From UBA3775 sp964584255 (lineage in GTDB: Bacteria; Bacillota; Clostridia; Lachnospirales; Lachnospiraceae), in contig CAZOZM010000003.1 in assembly GCA_964584255.1 (NCBI GenBank), forward strand, positions 1 to 64,000: DNA of 64,000 nt. The letters are read 5' to 3'. The notes beneath the pieces were generated by a model that saw only the letters and a program-made list of their open reading frames with translations, was not told where the DNA came from and did no database searches. The position numbers and the translations under genes are program-made. Below are positions 25,252-35,467 of the stretch, in pieces. How positions within the stretch are numbered: position 1 is the stretch's first letter; each line of letters starts with the position of its first letter.

Positions 25252-26640
25252 CTATCCGACTATATTATTTATCCAGGCTCCGCTCTTAACAAGAAAGTAT
25301 CCCACTATTGCCTTAATTGCCTCAGTATATGTAACAATTGCAATTATCGCATGAACACTAAAGGATGCATATCTGGTTAATACAAAAGCCGTCGGTATCA
25401 TTATAAACCAGGTGAAGATAAAATCAAACATAAATGTTATGCCTGTTTTACCACCGCTTCTTAAAATAAAATAACATGCATTTGTATATGATTGAATCGG
25501 CATTGCCGTAGCCTGAATAATTATGAAGTAAACTGCCAATGCCTTGATATTCTCTCCTGTTTTGTATATTTCCGGAAAAAGAAAGGCTACCGGTATCATA
25601 ACAATAACAAGCAATACAGTTGCCATCACGGCAAAGAAGGTAAGCTTATTTGCACTGTCCTTTGCTTCCTTTAGTTTATTTGCTCCCAAATGAGCTCCAA
25701 CAATGATTCCGATGGCTCCTCCCAACTGAATATAAACCACGCCAAACAGATTAGTAAGAGTACTCGCTATGTTTCTTGCCGCAACGACATCAAGTCCCTT
25801 AACAGAATAACTCTGTGCAATAACCGACATTCCGAGAGACCACAGAAATTCATTTACCAGCAACGGACATCCCTTAACAATCATTCCGCCAACAAGCTTT
25901 TTCGGAATATATATTCCCTTGTAAAGTCCGTCAATATAACGATTTCTAGCTTTGTGTGTATGTGCCCATATAATGACAACTGCCGCTTCTACGAATTTTG
26001 CTGCCACAGTTGCAATTGCGGCACCTTCAACTCCCATTTCCGGCATACCTAATTTTCCGAAAATAAGACCGTAATCCAGTACAAGATTAACGCCGATTGC
26101 GGCAATTGAACCATACATCGGAATTGCCGTTTCCCCACACTCTCTTACCGCACTCGAATAGGCCTGACCCAGACCAAACGGAATGAGTCCTATTATCATT
26201 ATTTTCAGATAACGCTCACCATACATCAACGTTGCTTCTTTAAGTTCAGGAGAATCTTCCGGACTGATATACAGGTTTATCAGGTCACGCCCAAAAAACC
26301 AGAAAATCAGTGATGCCACAGCAATTATCAGAAGGGCAAGCATAATTCTGAAACGTACCGTATACTTTTGTCCTTCGTGATCTTTTTTTCCGAAAAACTG
26401 CGTTCCGAATATACTGGCTCCGGAAACACCTCCGAATATTGTTATATTGAAGACAAATATTAACTGATTGACGATTGATACACCCGTCATCTCGGCAGTC
26501 CCTACCCGTCCTACCATAATATTGTCGAGCATACTGACAAAATTCGTAATCAGATTCTGTACTATCATCGGCAGAGCAATTAATAATGCATGTTTATAGA
26601 ATTTTCTGTCGCCGATATACTTTTGTTTGAATTTTCCCAT
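25252..26640 (-). CDS. MATE-family multidrug/toxin exporter
   Basis: Cation-coupled efflux protein of 462 residues with about 12 membrane helices. Typical features: ALLIALPMIVQNLITNFVSMLDNIMVGRVG in two pieces at the N-terminus and the repeat half around residue 230-260 (VKGCPLLVNEFLWSLG). Substrate unknown. It lies between leuS and aroA on the same strand; a 12-bp hairpin separates it from leuS, and aroA begins 28 bases later, so leuS-MATE-aroA could share read-through transcripts. Confidence 0.9.
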   Translation of the reverse strand: MGKFKQKYIGDRKFYKHALLIALPMIVQNLITNFVSMLDNIMVGRVGTAEMTGVSIVNQLIFVFNITIFGGVSGASIFGTQFFGKKDHEGQKYTVRFRIMLALLIIAVASLIFWFFGRDLINLYISPEDSPELKEATLMYGERYLKIMIIGLIPFGLGQAYSSAVRECGETAIPMYGSIAAIGVNLVLDYGLIFGKLGMPEMGVEGAAIATVAAKFVEAAVVIIWAHTHKARNRYIDGLYKGIYIPKKLVGGMIVKGCPLLVNEFLWSLGMSVIAQSYSVKGLDVVAARNIASTLTNLFGVVYIQLGGAIGIIVGAHLGANKLKEAKDSANKLTFFAVMATVLLVIVMIPVAFLFPEIYKTGENIKALAVYFIIIQATAMPIQSYTNACYFILRSGGKTGITFMFDFIFTWFIMIPTAFVLTRYASFSVHAIIAIVTYTEAIKAIVGYFLVKSGAWINNIVG

Positions 26641-26657
26641 AAAACCTCTACATAACA

Positions 26658-26686
26658 GGAGGCATATTCAAAACGAATATGCCTCC
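26658..26686. other. Intercistronic hairpin between leuS and the MATE gene
   Basis: GGAGGCATATTC at 26658-26669 and its exact complement at 26675-26686, five-base loop. No U-tract follows on the minus strand (TGTTATG), so it is a weak terminator at best or an RNA processing/stability element. Confidence 0.6.
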
Positions 26687-26695
26687 TTATTCCAT

Positions 26696-29107
<2,412 letters not shown>

Positions 29108-29166
29108 AGTTAATTACCTCCATATATGTAATGCGCTGCGCGCAAATAAACACGTCCAACTTTAAG

Positions 29167-29195
29167 TTTATACCTTATTTAGCCACAATAGTCAA
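29167..29195 (-). promoter_or_regulatory. Promoter of leuS
   Basis: Minus strand TTGACT at 29195-29190, 17-bp spacer, TATAAA at 29172-29167, just after the pyrC stop. Confidence 0.65.
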
Positions 29196-29229
29196 TAAAA
29201 AACCATTGTTTCCACCAATTCCGTGTCGT

Positions 29230-30504
29230 TTATTCAGTTTTCTCTGAAGCGTATACTATCTTTCCGTCACATATCGTAAAGAAAACTTTTCCCGGAAGTT
29301 CCCATCCCTTAAAAGGAGTATTTTCCGCCTTTGACAGAAATTTGTCTGCCGTCCAATATTCATCCTCACCAAAAATCACAATATCGGCTGGAAATCCCTT
29401 TGCAATCTCCACCGGTTTAAGCCTGTAGAATTTTGCCGGATTACTGCTCATAAGCTCCATCAGTTTAAGCATTGTAATATGACCCGGCTTTACCAGTGAC
29501 AGAATTCCAAGTGCAAGAGAAGTTTCAAGTCCCGTTATTCCGCTCGGTGCCTTTTCCATTACTCTGTCTTTTTCTTCTTTTGAATGAGGTGCATGGTCGG
29601 TTACAATCATGTCGATTGTTCCATCCTTCAGCCCCTCTATGATTTTCTGTCTGTCCTTTTCCGTTCTCAATGGCGGATTCATACGCGCATTTGTTCCATA
29701 TTTCAGAACAGCCTCTTCCGTCAGCGTAAAATGATGCGGTGTTGCTTCTGCATGAATGTCCGCTCCCAATTTCTTCGCCAGTCTCACAAGTTCAACGGAA
29801 TTTCCGGAACTGATATGCTGTATACATACGGATGCTCCCGTGTTAAGTGCAAGCATACAGTCTCTTGCCGTCATAACATCCTCAGCAGTATTCATCGCAC
29901 CGCCATATCCGATTTTTTCCGATACTGTTCCCTTATTTACTCCCGGTGCATCTATAAACAAAGGATCTTCCTCATGAAGACTTATCGGCAGATTCAGTTT
30001 TGCCGCTCTTTTCATGGCCTCCAAAAGAATACTTTCATCCATTATCGGAATACCATCATCGGTAAAGCCCGCTGCCCCTGCTGCCGCCAGGTCCTCCATG
30101 TCCGTGATTTCACTGCCGCCAAGCCCTTTGGTAACCGTAGCCGTCTGGAGCACTCTTATTCCGGTTTTCTTCCCTTTTTTGAGAACATAATCAAGTACTT
30201 CCCTGCTGTCAACCGCAGGTTTTGTATTTGCCATACATACAACAGTTGTAAAACCACCATGTGCCGCTGCTGCCGCACCGGTTTCAATGTCTTCCTTATA
30301 GGTAAATCCCGGATCCCTGAAATGCACATGTGTATCAATCAGACCCGGAGCGACAATAAGCCCCTTTGCATCTATAATATGTTCACAATCAGCTTCAAGA
30401 TTCTCTCCTGTCCTGATAATGACCCCTCCGTCGATCAGCACGTCCATAACTCCGTCAAACTGATTTACGGGATCAACAACTCTTCCGTTTTTTATTAAAA
30501 GCAT
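29230..30504 (-). CDS. pyrC: Dihydroorotase, class I
   Basis: Zinc enzyme converting carbamoyl-aspartate to dihydroorotate in UMP synthesis. 424 residues from the ATG at 30504, with GGAGGG upstream; a longer in-frame start lacks this. Metal and substrate motifs: DTHVHFRDPG near residue 60, CMANTKPAVD, SLHEEDP, HISSG, and IVTDHAPHSKEEK. The length and motif set are those of the class I, Bacillus-like type. It is divergent from the DedA gene with only 50 bases between, and pyrF is on the same strand behind that gene, as if dedA had been inserted between two pyr genes. Confidence 0.96.
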   Translation of the reverse strand: MLLIKNGRVVDPVNQFDGVMDVLIDGGVIIRTGENLEADCEHIIDAKGLIVAPGLIDTHVHFRDPGFTYKEDIETGAAAAAHGGFTTVVCMANTKPAVDSREVLDYVLKKGKKTGIRVLQTATVTKGLGGSEITDMEDLAAAGAAGFTDDGIPIMDESILLEAMKRAAKLNLPISLHEEDPLFIDAPGVNKGTVSEKIGYGGAMNTAEDVMTARDCMLALNTGASVCIQHISSGNSVELVRLAKKLGADIHAEATPHHFTLTEEAVLKYGTNARMNPPLRTEKDRQKIIEGLKDGTIDMIVTDHAPHSKEEKDRVMEKAPSGITGLETSLALGILSLVKPGHITMLKLMELMSSNPAKFYRLKPVEIAKGFPADIVIFGEDEYWTADKFLSKAENTPFKGWELPGKVFFTICDGKIVYASEKTE

Positions 30505-30554
30505 AATTCCCTCCGGTAAGTAATATAATAATCCCAAAGAACCGGGAAGTATAA

Positions 30555-31148
30555 ATGAGTCAGCTAATACAGTTCATCAACGACCACGGTATTTATGCGA
30601 TACTTTTTTTCGTCTTTTTAGAATATGCATGTTTTCCGATATCAAGCGAAATTATCCTTCCTCTTTCCGGTGCAATCGCCTGTGCTGTCGGGCAATCTTA
30701 CATACTCATGGTGATTGCCAGTTCAGCAGCGGGTCTGCTTGGTACATATATGATATATTTATTGTCTTTCAGACTTTCAAACAAACTGAACAACAGACTC
30801 AACAGACAATCCTCATCCTATAGAAAGTGTCAGGATATGTTTGCCAGGCACGGCAGGAAAGCCGTGATGTTTGGCAGGGTCATACCCCTCTGCCGGACAT
30901 ATATCGCATTACCTGCCGGAATAAGCAGACTTCCCTCAAACGAATACCTTGTATGGTCCGCCGCAGGAATAATCGTATGGAACAGCATACTCATCGGAGC
31001 CGGTTATATACTCGGCTCCAATTGGTATGTTTTTGAAGGCATATACAAAAAATATAAAATAATTGTACTTATAACCCTGTTTACGCTTTCTGTAATTCTA
31101 ATCGCATTAAGATATATAAAATCAAAGTATTTTAAAAGATACCATTAA
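30555..31148 (+). CDS. DedA/SNARE-associated family membrane protein
   Basis: 197 residues, polytopic. N-terminal EYACFPISSEIILPLSGA and the central FGRVIPLCRTYIALPAGISR with the conserved Arg and Pro-Ala-Gly are the DedA signature. Family members act as lipid flippases or scramblases (recycling of undecaprenyl phosphate or phosphatidylethanolamine); substrate here unknown. Its 3' end overlaps the convergent pyrF end by 17 bases, and it is wedged between pyrC and pyrF. Confidence 0.88.
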   Translation: MSQLIQFINDHGIYAILFFVFLEYACFPISSEIILPLSGAIACAVGQSYILMVIASSAAGLLGTYMIYLLSFRLSNKLNNRLNRQSSSYRKCQDMFARHGRKAVMFGRVIPLCRTYIALPAGISRLPSNEYLVWSAAGIIVWNSILIGAGYILGSNWYVFEGIYKKYKIIVLITLFTLSVILIALRYIKSKYFKRYH

Positions 31149-32052
31149 TGTCTTCAATCATGTCAATGACCGCCTGTCTTGAAGCATCCGCAAAATTCTC
31201 AGGAGCAAATCTTTCCTTGTATTTATCCTGCTTATAAGCGGCAATGATTCCACGGCTTGAATTAACTATTGCTCCTAAACCATCCTCATTGAAGTAAGGC
31301 AGAAGATCCGCTGCCTTTCCACCCTGTGCACCGTATCCCGGAACAAGAATATATGCCTTTGGCATAACTTTTCTTAAAACCCCACCCATTTCAGGATAAG
31401 TTGCACCTACTACCGCACCAACATAACTGTACTCGTCGCCCATACATGAAGCGCCCCATTCAGCAACCTTTTCACCAACTATTTCATACAAAGGCTTGCC
31501 GTCAATAAGTCTGTCCTGGAACTCCCCACTGCTTGGATTACTTGTTTTTACAAGTACAAAAATACCCTTATTTTCAGTTTTACATACATCAATAAACGGA
31601 TTAATACCGTCAGAACCCAAATATGGATTTACTGTTGCAAAATCCTCGTCGAAACCGTAAAACTCCTTACTTCCTACCTTTACCCTGCCGAGATGTGCAG
31701 TAGCATATGCTGCTGACGTAGAACCGATATCTCCACGTTTAACATCACCGATAACCACAAGTCCCTTGGACTTACAGTAATCAACAGTTTTCTTAAAAGC
31801 CACTACTCCCGGAACACCAAAAGCTTCATACATGGCAATCTGAGGTTTAACGGCAGGTATAAGATCATATGTGCTGTCAACAATCGCCTTATTGAACTGC
31901 CATATTGCTTCTGCAGCACCTTCAAGATTCTCTCCGCAGTCATCAAATGCCTTCTTTAAAACACATTCCGGTATATGTGACATTGTCGGATCAAGACCTA
32001 CCACCACCGGCGCATTTTTCTTTTTAATTTCCGCAACTAATTTGTTTATCAT
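31132..32052 (-). CDS. pyrF: Orotidine-5'-phosphate decarboxylase, long form
   Basis: Final step of UMP synthesis. 306 residues, in the longer type 2 class rather than the 230-residue form. Catalytic motif DVKRGDIGST near residue 110 with the Lys/Asp tetrad, VGLDPTMSHIPE at the start, and YILVPGYGAQGG near the phosphate loop. GGAGG upstream. Minus-strand TTGATA (32143-32138), 17-bp spacer and TAAATT (32120-32115) are a possible promoter. No PyrR attenuator is visible. Confidence 0.95.
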   Translation of the reverse strand: MINKLVAEIKKKNAPVVVGLDPTMSHIPECVLKKAFDDCGENLEGAAEAIWQFNKAIVDSTYDLIPAVKPQIAMYEAFGVPGVVAFKKTVDYCKSKGLVVIGDVKRGDIGSTSAAYATAHLGRVKVGSKEFYGFDEDFATVNPYLGSDGINPFIDVCKTENKGIFVLVKTSNPSSGEFQDRLIDGKPLYEIVGEKVAEWGASCMGDEYSYVGAVVGATYPEMGGVLRKVMPKAYILVPGYGAQGGKAADLLPYFNEDGLGAIVNSSRGIIAAYKQDKYKERFAPENFADASRQAVIDMIEDINGIF

Positions 32053-32169
32053 TATTTTTTCCTCCGGGTATATACTTATACAACACAGCCTTTACGCAGT
32101 GTTCTCCAAAGTAAAATTTACTACATTTGGAAGCTTTTATCAAGTACGTATTTACCGGCAAAAAAACTG

Positions 32170-32198
32170 TTGACAAAACTTACCGGCTCATATAACAT
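32170..32198 (+). promoter_or_regulatory. Promoter of thiT
   Basis: TTGACA at 32170-32175, 17-bp spacer, TAACAT at 32193-32198, directly before the TPP aptamer. Confidence 0.6.
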
Positions 32199-32202
32199 AA
32201 AA

Positions 32203-32288
32203 ATCGCTAGGGGCGCATTTGCTGAGATGTGTTTATCACGGTCCCTCATTACTTGATCCGGATAATACCGGCGTAAGGAAGCAGTCAA
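32203..32288 (+). ncRNA. TPP riboswitch (THI element)
   Basis: The conserved segments of the thiamine pyrophosphate aptamer are all present in order: CTAGGGGCGC, GCTGAGAT, CCCTC, ACTTGATCCGGATAATACC, GGCGTAAGGAAG. It lies between a sigma-A promoter and thiT, so it senses TPP in the nascent mRNA. Confidence 0.95.
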
Positions 32289-32323
32289 TGATTAATTGTA
32301 AATTCAATATTCATCTGTCTCTT

Positions 32324-32351
32324 CCTCCTACTATTTTAAGGAGGTTTTTTT
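32324..32351 (+). promoter_or_regulatory. Riboswitch expression platform sequestering the thiT ribosome site
   Basis: CCTCCT at 32324-32329 pairs with AGGAGG at 32339-32344, followed by T7 and the thiT ATG at 32352. The 3' arm is the Shine-Dalgarno sequence itself. The same hairpin could also terminate transcription at the U-run, so control may be at either level. Confidence 0.75.
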
Positions 32352-32948
32352 ATGTCTGAAATCAAAAAAAACAAACAACTGTCCACAAAAAGAATCGTTA
32401 TATGCGGTATGTGTATTGCACTTGCCTGCGTTACAAGCGAACTGAAACTGTTTGAAATGCCCTACGGTGGAAGCATTACTCTTTTCAGTATGTTTTTCAT
32501 TTCGTTCACCGGCTACTGTTTCGGTCTCAGAACCGGTCTTATATGCGGTTTTACATATGGTATTCTGCAATTTATACAAAATCCATGGTTTTTAAATATC
32601 CTTCAACTCTGCTTTGATTATATCTTTGCTTTTACGGCACTCGGTATGTCAGGGCTTTTTAGGAACATAAAAAAAAGAACCTCTTCGGGGGAAAAGGTTC
32701 TTTCAAAAAAAGGTCTGATTACAGGATATGCCGTCGCTGTTTTTTTCAGAGCTCTTTTTAACACAATAGGCGGATACATGTTCTGGATGAGCGGAATGCC
32801 TGATAACTTTCCACAATCTCTCAAATTACTGTATCCGATAATATATAACTACTCATATTCCGGTGTCGAAGCAATCATTACGATTGCAGTTCTTCTGATT
32901 CCCGGCGTATCTTCCGTACTTAACAGATTAAGATATGATGCGGAATAA
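32352..32948 (+). CDS. thiT: Thiamine ECF transporter S component
   Basis: Substrate-binding membrane subunit for energy-coupling-factor uptake of thiamine; it pairs with shared EcfA/EcfT, which are not in the window. 198 residues with about six helices. Recognisable ThiT parts: LKLFEMPYGGSITLFSM, FGLRTGLICGFTYGILQF, and the C-terminal GGYMFWMSGMP. The start has AAGGAGG seven bases upstream, locked in the riboswitch hairpin. A 30-residue basic cytoplasmic loop (KKRTSSGEKVLSKKG) lies near 109-123. The gene converges with the RecJ-ThiN gene and overlaps it by 21 bases. Confidence 0.95.
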   Translation: MSEIKKNKQLSTKRIVICGMCIALACVTSELKLFEMPYGGSITLFSMFFISFTGYCFGLRTGLICGFTYGILQFIQNPWFLNILQLCFDYIFAFTALGMSGLFRNIKKRTSSGEKVLSKKGLITGYAVAVFFRALFNTIGGYMFWMSGMPDNFPQSLKLLYPIIYNYSYSGVEAIITIAVLLIPGVSSVLNRLRYDAE

Positions 32949-35393
32949 ATCATCCTGATTTTCTTCCGTCATAATTATGAGAGTTCCTTCCTTTACTTCA
33001 ATCATGGCATCCTTGCCTGTAAAGGAATTACTGATACCAAGCGATATATCCGGCATCAGTGTAATGTCATCAGTTTCAAATTTCAATCCCGTGATAGTAA
33101 CACCTCTTGCAGCGCCACCGTAAGCAAAAACGGATACCGTACCGCTCCCCTTCCCTGACAAAAGTACTTTTCCATTTGATATGGCTGTCATATATGTCAG
33201 CCTGTCATGTATGAAGCATCTGATGCCTCTTCTTGCACAGTATGCCAAAAGACTGATGTTGGCAAAGGAGTGGTCACGGCGTTTTCCGCCCAAAGCACCG
33301 AAAAGATGTATTGTTCCAACGCCTTCATCGGCTAAATGTTTTACCGCGAAGGCAGTATCCGTATCGTCTTTATCCACAGGAAGCTCTATTCTTTTTATAT
33401 TGTCCCATCCGTCCAGAGTCTCCTGACTTACCGAATCAAAATCACCTATAAGAATATCAGGCAGAATTCCATTTTTCATCAGGGCATCAGCACCTGAATC
33501 CGCACCTGCAACAATAATGTCTTCACTCTTTTTCAACAGGCTCTTTGCTTCGTTTATGTTTTTTTCGTCACACTCTCCGCCGCAAAAAATCAATGCCTGC
33601 TTTACAGCTGCTTTCTTTTCCTTTTTTACCGTACTTCTTTCTTTCTTTTTCGGAAGAAGGTAATCCTTAACCACAAACTGAACATAACTTCTTCCGTTGT
33701 ATTCATTTATTCCCGGATAATAAGTAATTGACAGACAAACCTCACCATTTCCTTTAAACAAAGATTCGATTCTTTCTCTTCCATAGGATTCTACCAAATC
33801 TTCAATGAAGTTTTCGGCACCGTTAAACATCTTTGCACACACATCCGCACCATTACTGTCCGTAAGCTCAAGTGTCAGATACTGACCTTCCTTTCCGAAT
33901 CTGGAAAGTTTTCTTATTTTTACATTCTTATCTGCAAAAACAGGTTTTTCATTTCCATTTCCCATTGGTTCAAGTATTGACATTTCCCCGATGAGTTCCT
34001 GTGTAAATAAAGACATCGCCGCACTGATGTCAATCACTACCTTTTTCTCTAATTCACTTACCTTCAGCTCCGTTGCTGCATTCAGCTCACTTCTGAAGTC
34101 CTTCAGGGAGCTTCTTTCAATACTCATTCCTGCCGCCATAGGATGTCCGCCAAACTTAACAAGATACTTCTTCTGTTCGGAAAGCTTTTCAAACATATTA
34201 TATTCTTCCGTACTTCTTCCGGAACCCTTCAGCATTTCCGAATCGTTCATACTGTCCGTAAAAACTATTGCAGGTCTGTTATATGCTTCCCTTATTCTTC
34301 CTGCAATTATTCCGGCCAGACTCTCATGACAATTTGGAAGATATACAACCAAAACATAATCATCAAGCATGTTTCCATCCTCAATTGTTTCTTTTGCCCT
34401 TTCAAGTCCGACAAGTGTCTTCTCTTTTCTTTCCTCATTAAGTTTTTTCAGATGAGCTGCCGGTTCGGCCGCTTCAGCTACATTCTTTGACATAAGAAGC
34501 TTTACGCCCTCATCTGCTGTTTCAAGTCTTCCGGTTGCATTTATGCATGGCCCGATTACAAATCCCAGATGATATACATCAATCTTCTTCCCCTCAAGCC
34601 CGTTTTCTTTTATTAAAGCTTCCAGACCGGGGTTTTCATGTCTGTTTATCTCTTCAAGTCCATACTTTACAATCGTTCGGTTTACTCCCTTCAGTTCCAT
34701 AACGTCGCAAACGGTTGCCAACGCCAAAACATCAAGGTGCTTCGAAATAAAATCACCGAACCCATATGCCTCAAACAAAGCTTCGCAAAGATTTGCGGCA
34801 ACAAACGCACCGCATATACCGCTCTCCGGATATTCACATTCCTTCTGTTTAGGATTGATTACACAGTCTGCAGGCGGAATTCTTTCAGGTATGTCATGAT
34901 GGTCCGTTACTATTACGTTTATACCATTTTCCTTTGCATATTCAATCTGCTCATATGCTGCGATTCCATTATCACAGGTTATTATCAGGTCAATGCCGTC
35001 ATTTATCGCGCTGTTAATAATAGAACGGTTTATACCGTAACCGTCCGTTATTCTGTCAGGAATCTTATAAGATACAAATGCTCCCAAGGTTTCCAATGCA
35101 GTTAACAGAACATAGGTAGAAACTACTCCGTCCACATCATAATCACCGACTATACGAATTTTTCCTCCGTTATCTATCGTCTTGGTTATGATTGCAACAG
35201 CCTTGTTTATATCTTTAAGCTTCTTATAATTTTCAAATACGCTGAGTGTAGGATGCAGAAACTCTTCAATTTCTGAATCCCCGCAAACATCCCTGTTTAC
35301 AAGGAGTCGCGAAATAAGCATACTTACTCCGAATTTCTCGCATATATGTGCGAATTCTCCGTTTTTGTTTCTTAATACCCAGGACTCCTTCAT
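32928..35393 (-). CDS. recJ: RecJ exonuclease fused to thiamine pyrophosphokinase
   Basis: One uninterrupted frame of 821 codons. Residues about 1-575 are RecJ, a 5'-3' single-strand exonuclease: DHH motifs VGDYDVDGVVS (near 80), ITCDNGI, VTDHHDIPE, DHHA1 motif FGGHPMAAGMS (near 415), then an OB-like domain. A Lys-rich linker (about 578-598) leads to residues about 599-821, a complete thiamine pyrophosphokinase (ThiN): GADSGADALM, GDFDSVS, VDKDDTDTAFA, LFGALGGKRRDHSFAN and the C-terminal TPK beta domain. The ThiN half would turn thiamine into TPP. The gene faces thiT, whose product imports thiamine and whose riboswitch senses TPP. GGAGG before the ATG; no internal start with a ribosome site seen before the ThiN part. 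Confidence 0.92.
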   Translation of the reverse strand: MKESWVLRNKNGEFAHICEKFGVSMLISRLLVNRDVCGDSEIEEFLHPTLSVFENYKKLKDINKAVAIITKTIDNGGKIRIVGDYDVDGVVSTYVLLTALETLGAFVSYKIPDRITDGYGINRSIINSAINDGIDLIITCDNGIAAYEQIEYAKENGINVIVTDHHDIPERIPPADCVINPKQKECEYPESGICGAFVAANLCEALFEAYGFGDFISKHLDVLALATVCDVMELKGVNRTIVKYGLEEINRHENPGLEALIKENGLEGKKIDVYHLGFVIGPCINATGRLETADEGVKLLMSKNVAEAAEPAAHLKKLNEERKEKTLVGLERAKETIEDGNMLDDYVLVVYLPNCHESLAGIIAGRIREAYNRPAIVFTDSMNDSEMLKGSGRSTEEYNMFEKLSEQKKYLVKFGGHPMAAGMSIERSSLKDFRSELNAATELKVSELEKKVVIDISAAMSLFTQELIGEMSILEPMGNGNEKPVFADKNVKIRKLSRFGKEGQYLTLELTDSNGADVCAKMFNGAENFIEDLVESYGRERIESLFKGNGEVCLSITYYPGINEYNGRSYVQFVVKDYLLPKKKERSTVKKEKKAAVKQALIFCGGECDEKNINEAKSLLKKSEDIIVAGADSGADALMKNGILPDILIGDFDSVSQETLDGWDNIKRIELPVDKDDTDTAFAVKHLADEGVGTIHLFGALGGKRRDHSFANISLLAYCARRGIRCFIHDRLTYMTAISNGKVLLSGKGSGTVSVFAYGGAARGVTITGLKFETDDITLMPDISLGISNSFTGKDAMIEVKEGTLIIMTEENQDDLFRIIS

Positions 35394-35421
35394 AACTCCT
35401 CCACGTAAATCATTTTCTTAG

Positions 35422-35456
35422 AAAAAGAGTGAAGCACTCTTTTGCGCTTCACTCTC
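35422..35456 (-). terminator. Terminator of secDF
   Basis: AGAGTGAAGC at 35455-35446 pairs with GCTTCACTCT at 35435-35426 on the minus strand, followed by TTTTTC, before the recJ-thiN start. Confidence 0.75.
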
Positions 35457-35467
35457 AGACATATTAC

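Noticed and set aside
29108..29229. T-box leader for leuS
   Set aside because: The region is only 120 bases and carries a plain promoter; no T-box core or terminator/antiterminator pair is visible. The same holds for serS.
29584..30498. 304-codon plus-strand frame inside pyrC
   Set aside because: Antisense shadow of pyrC with low-quality composition (many Cys, His, Arg) and no ribosome site.
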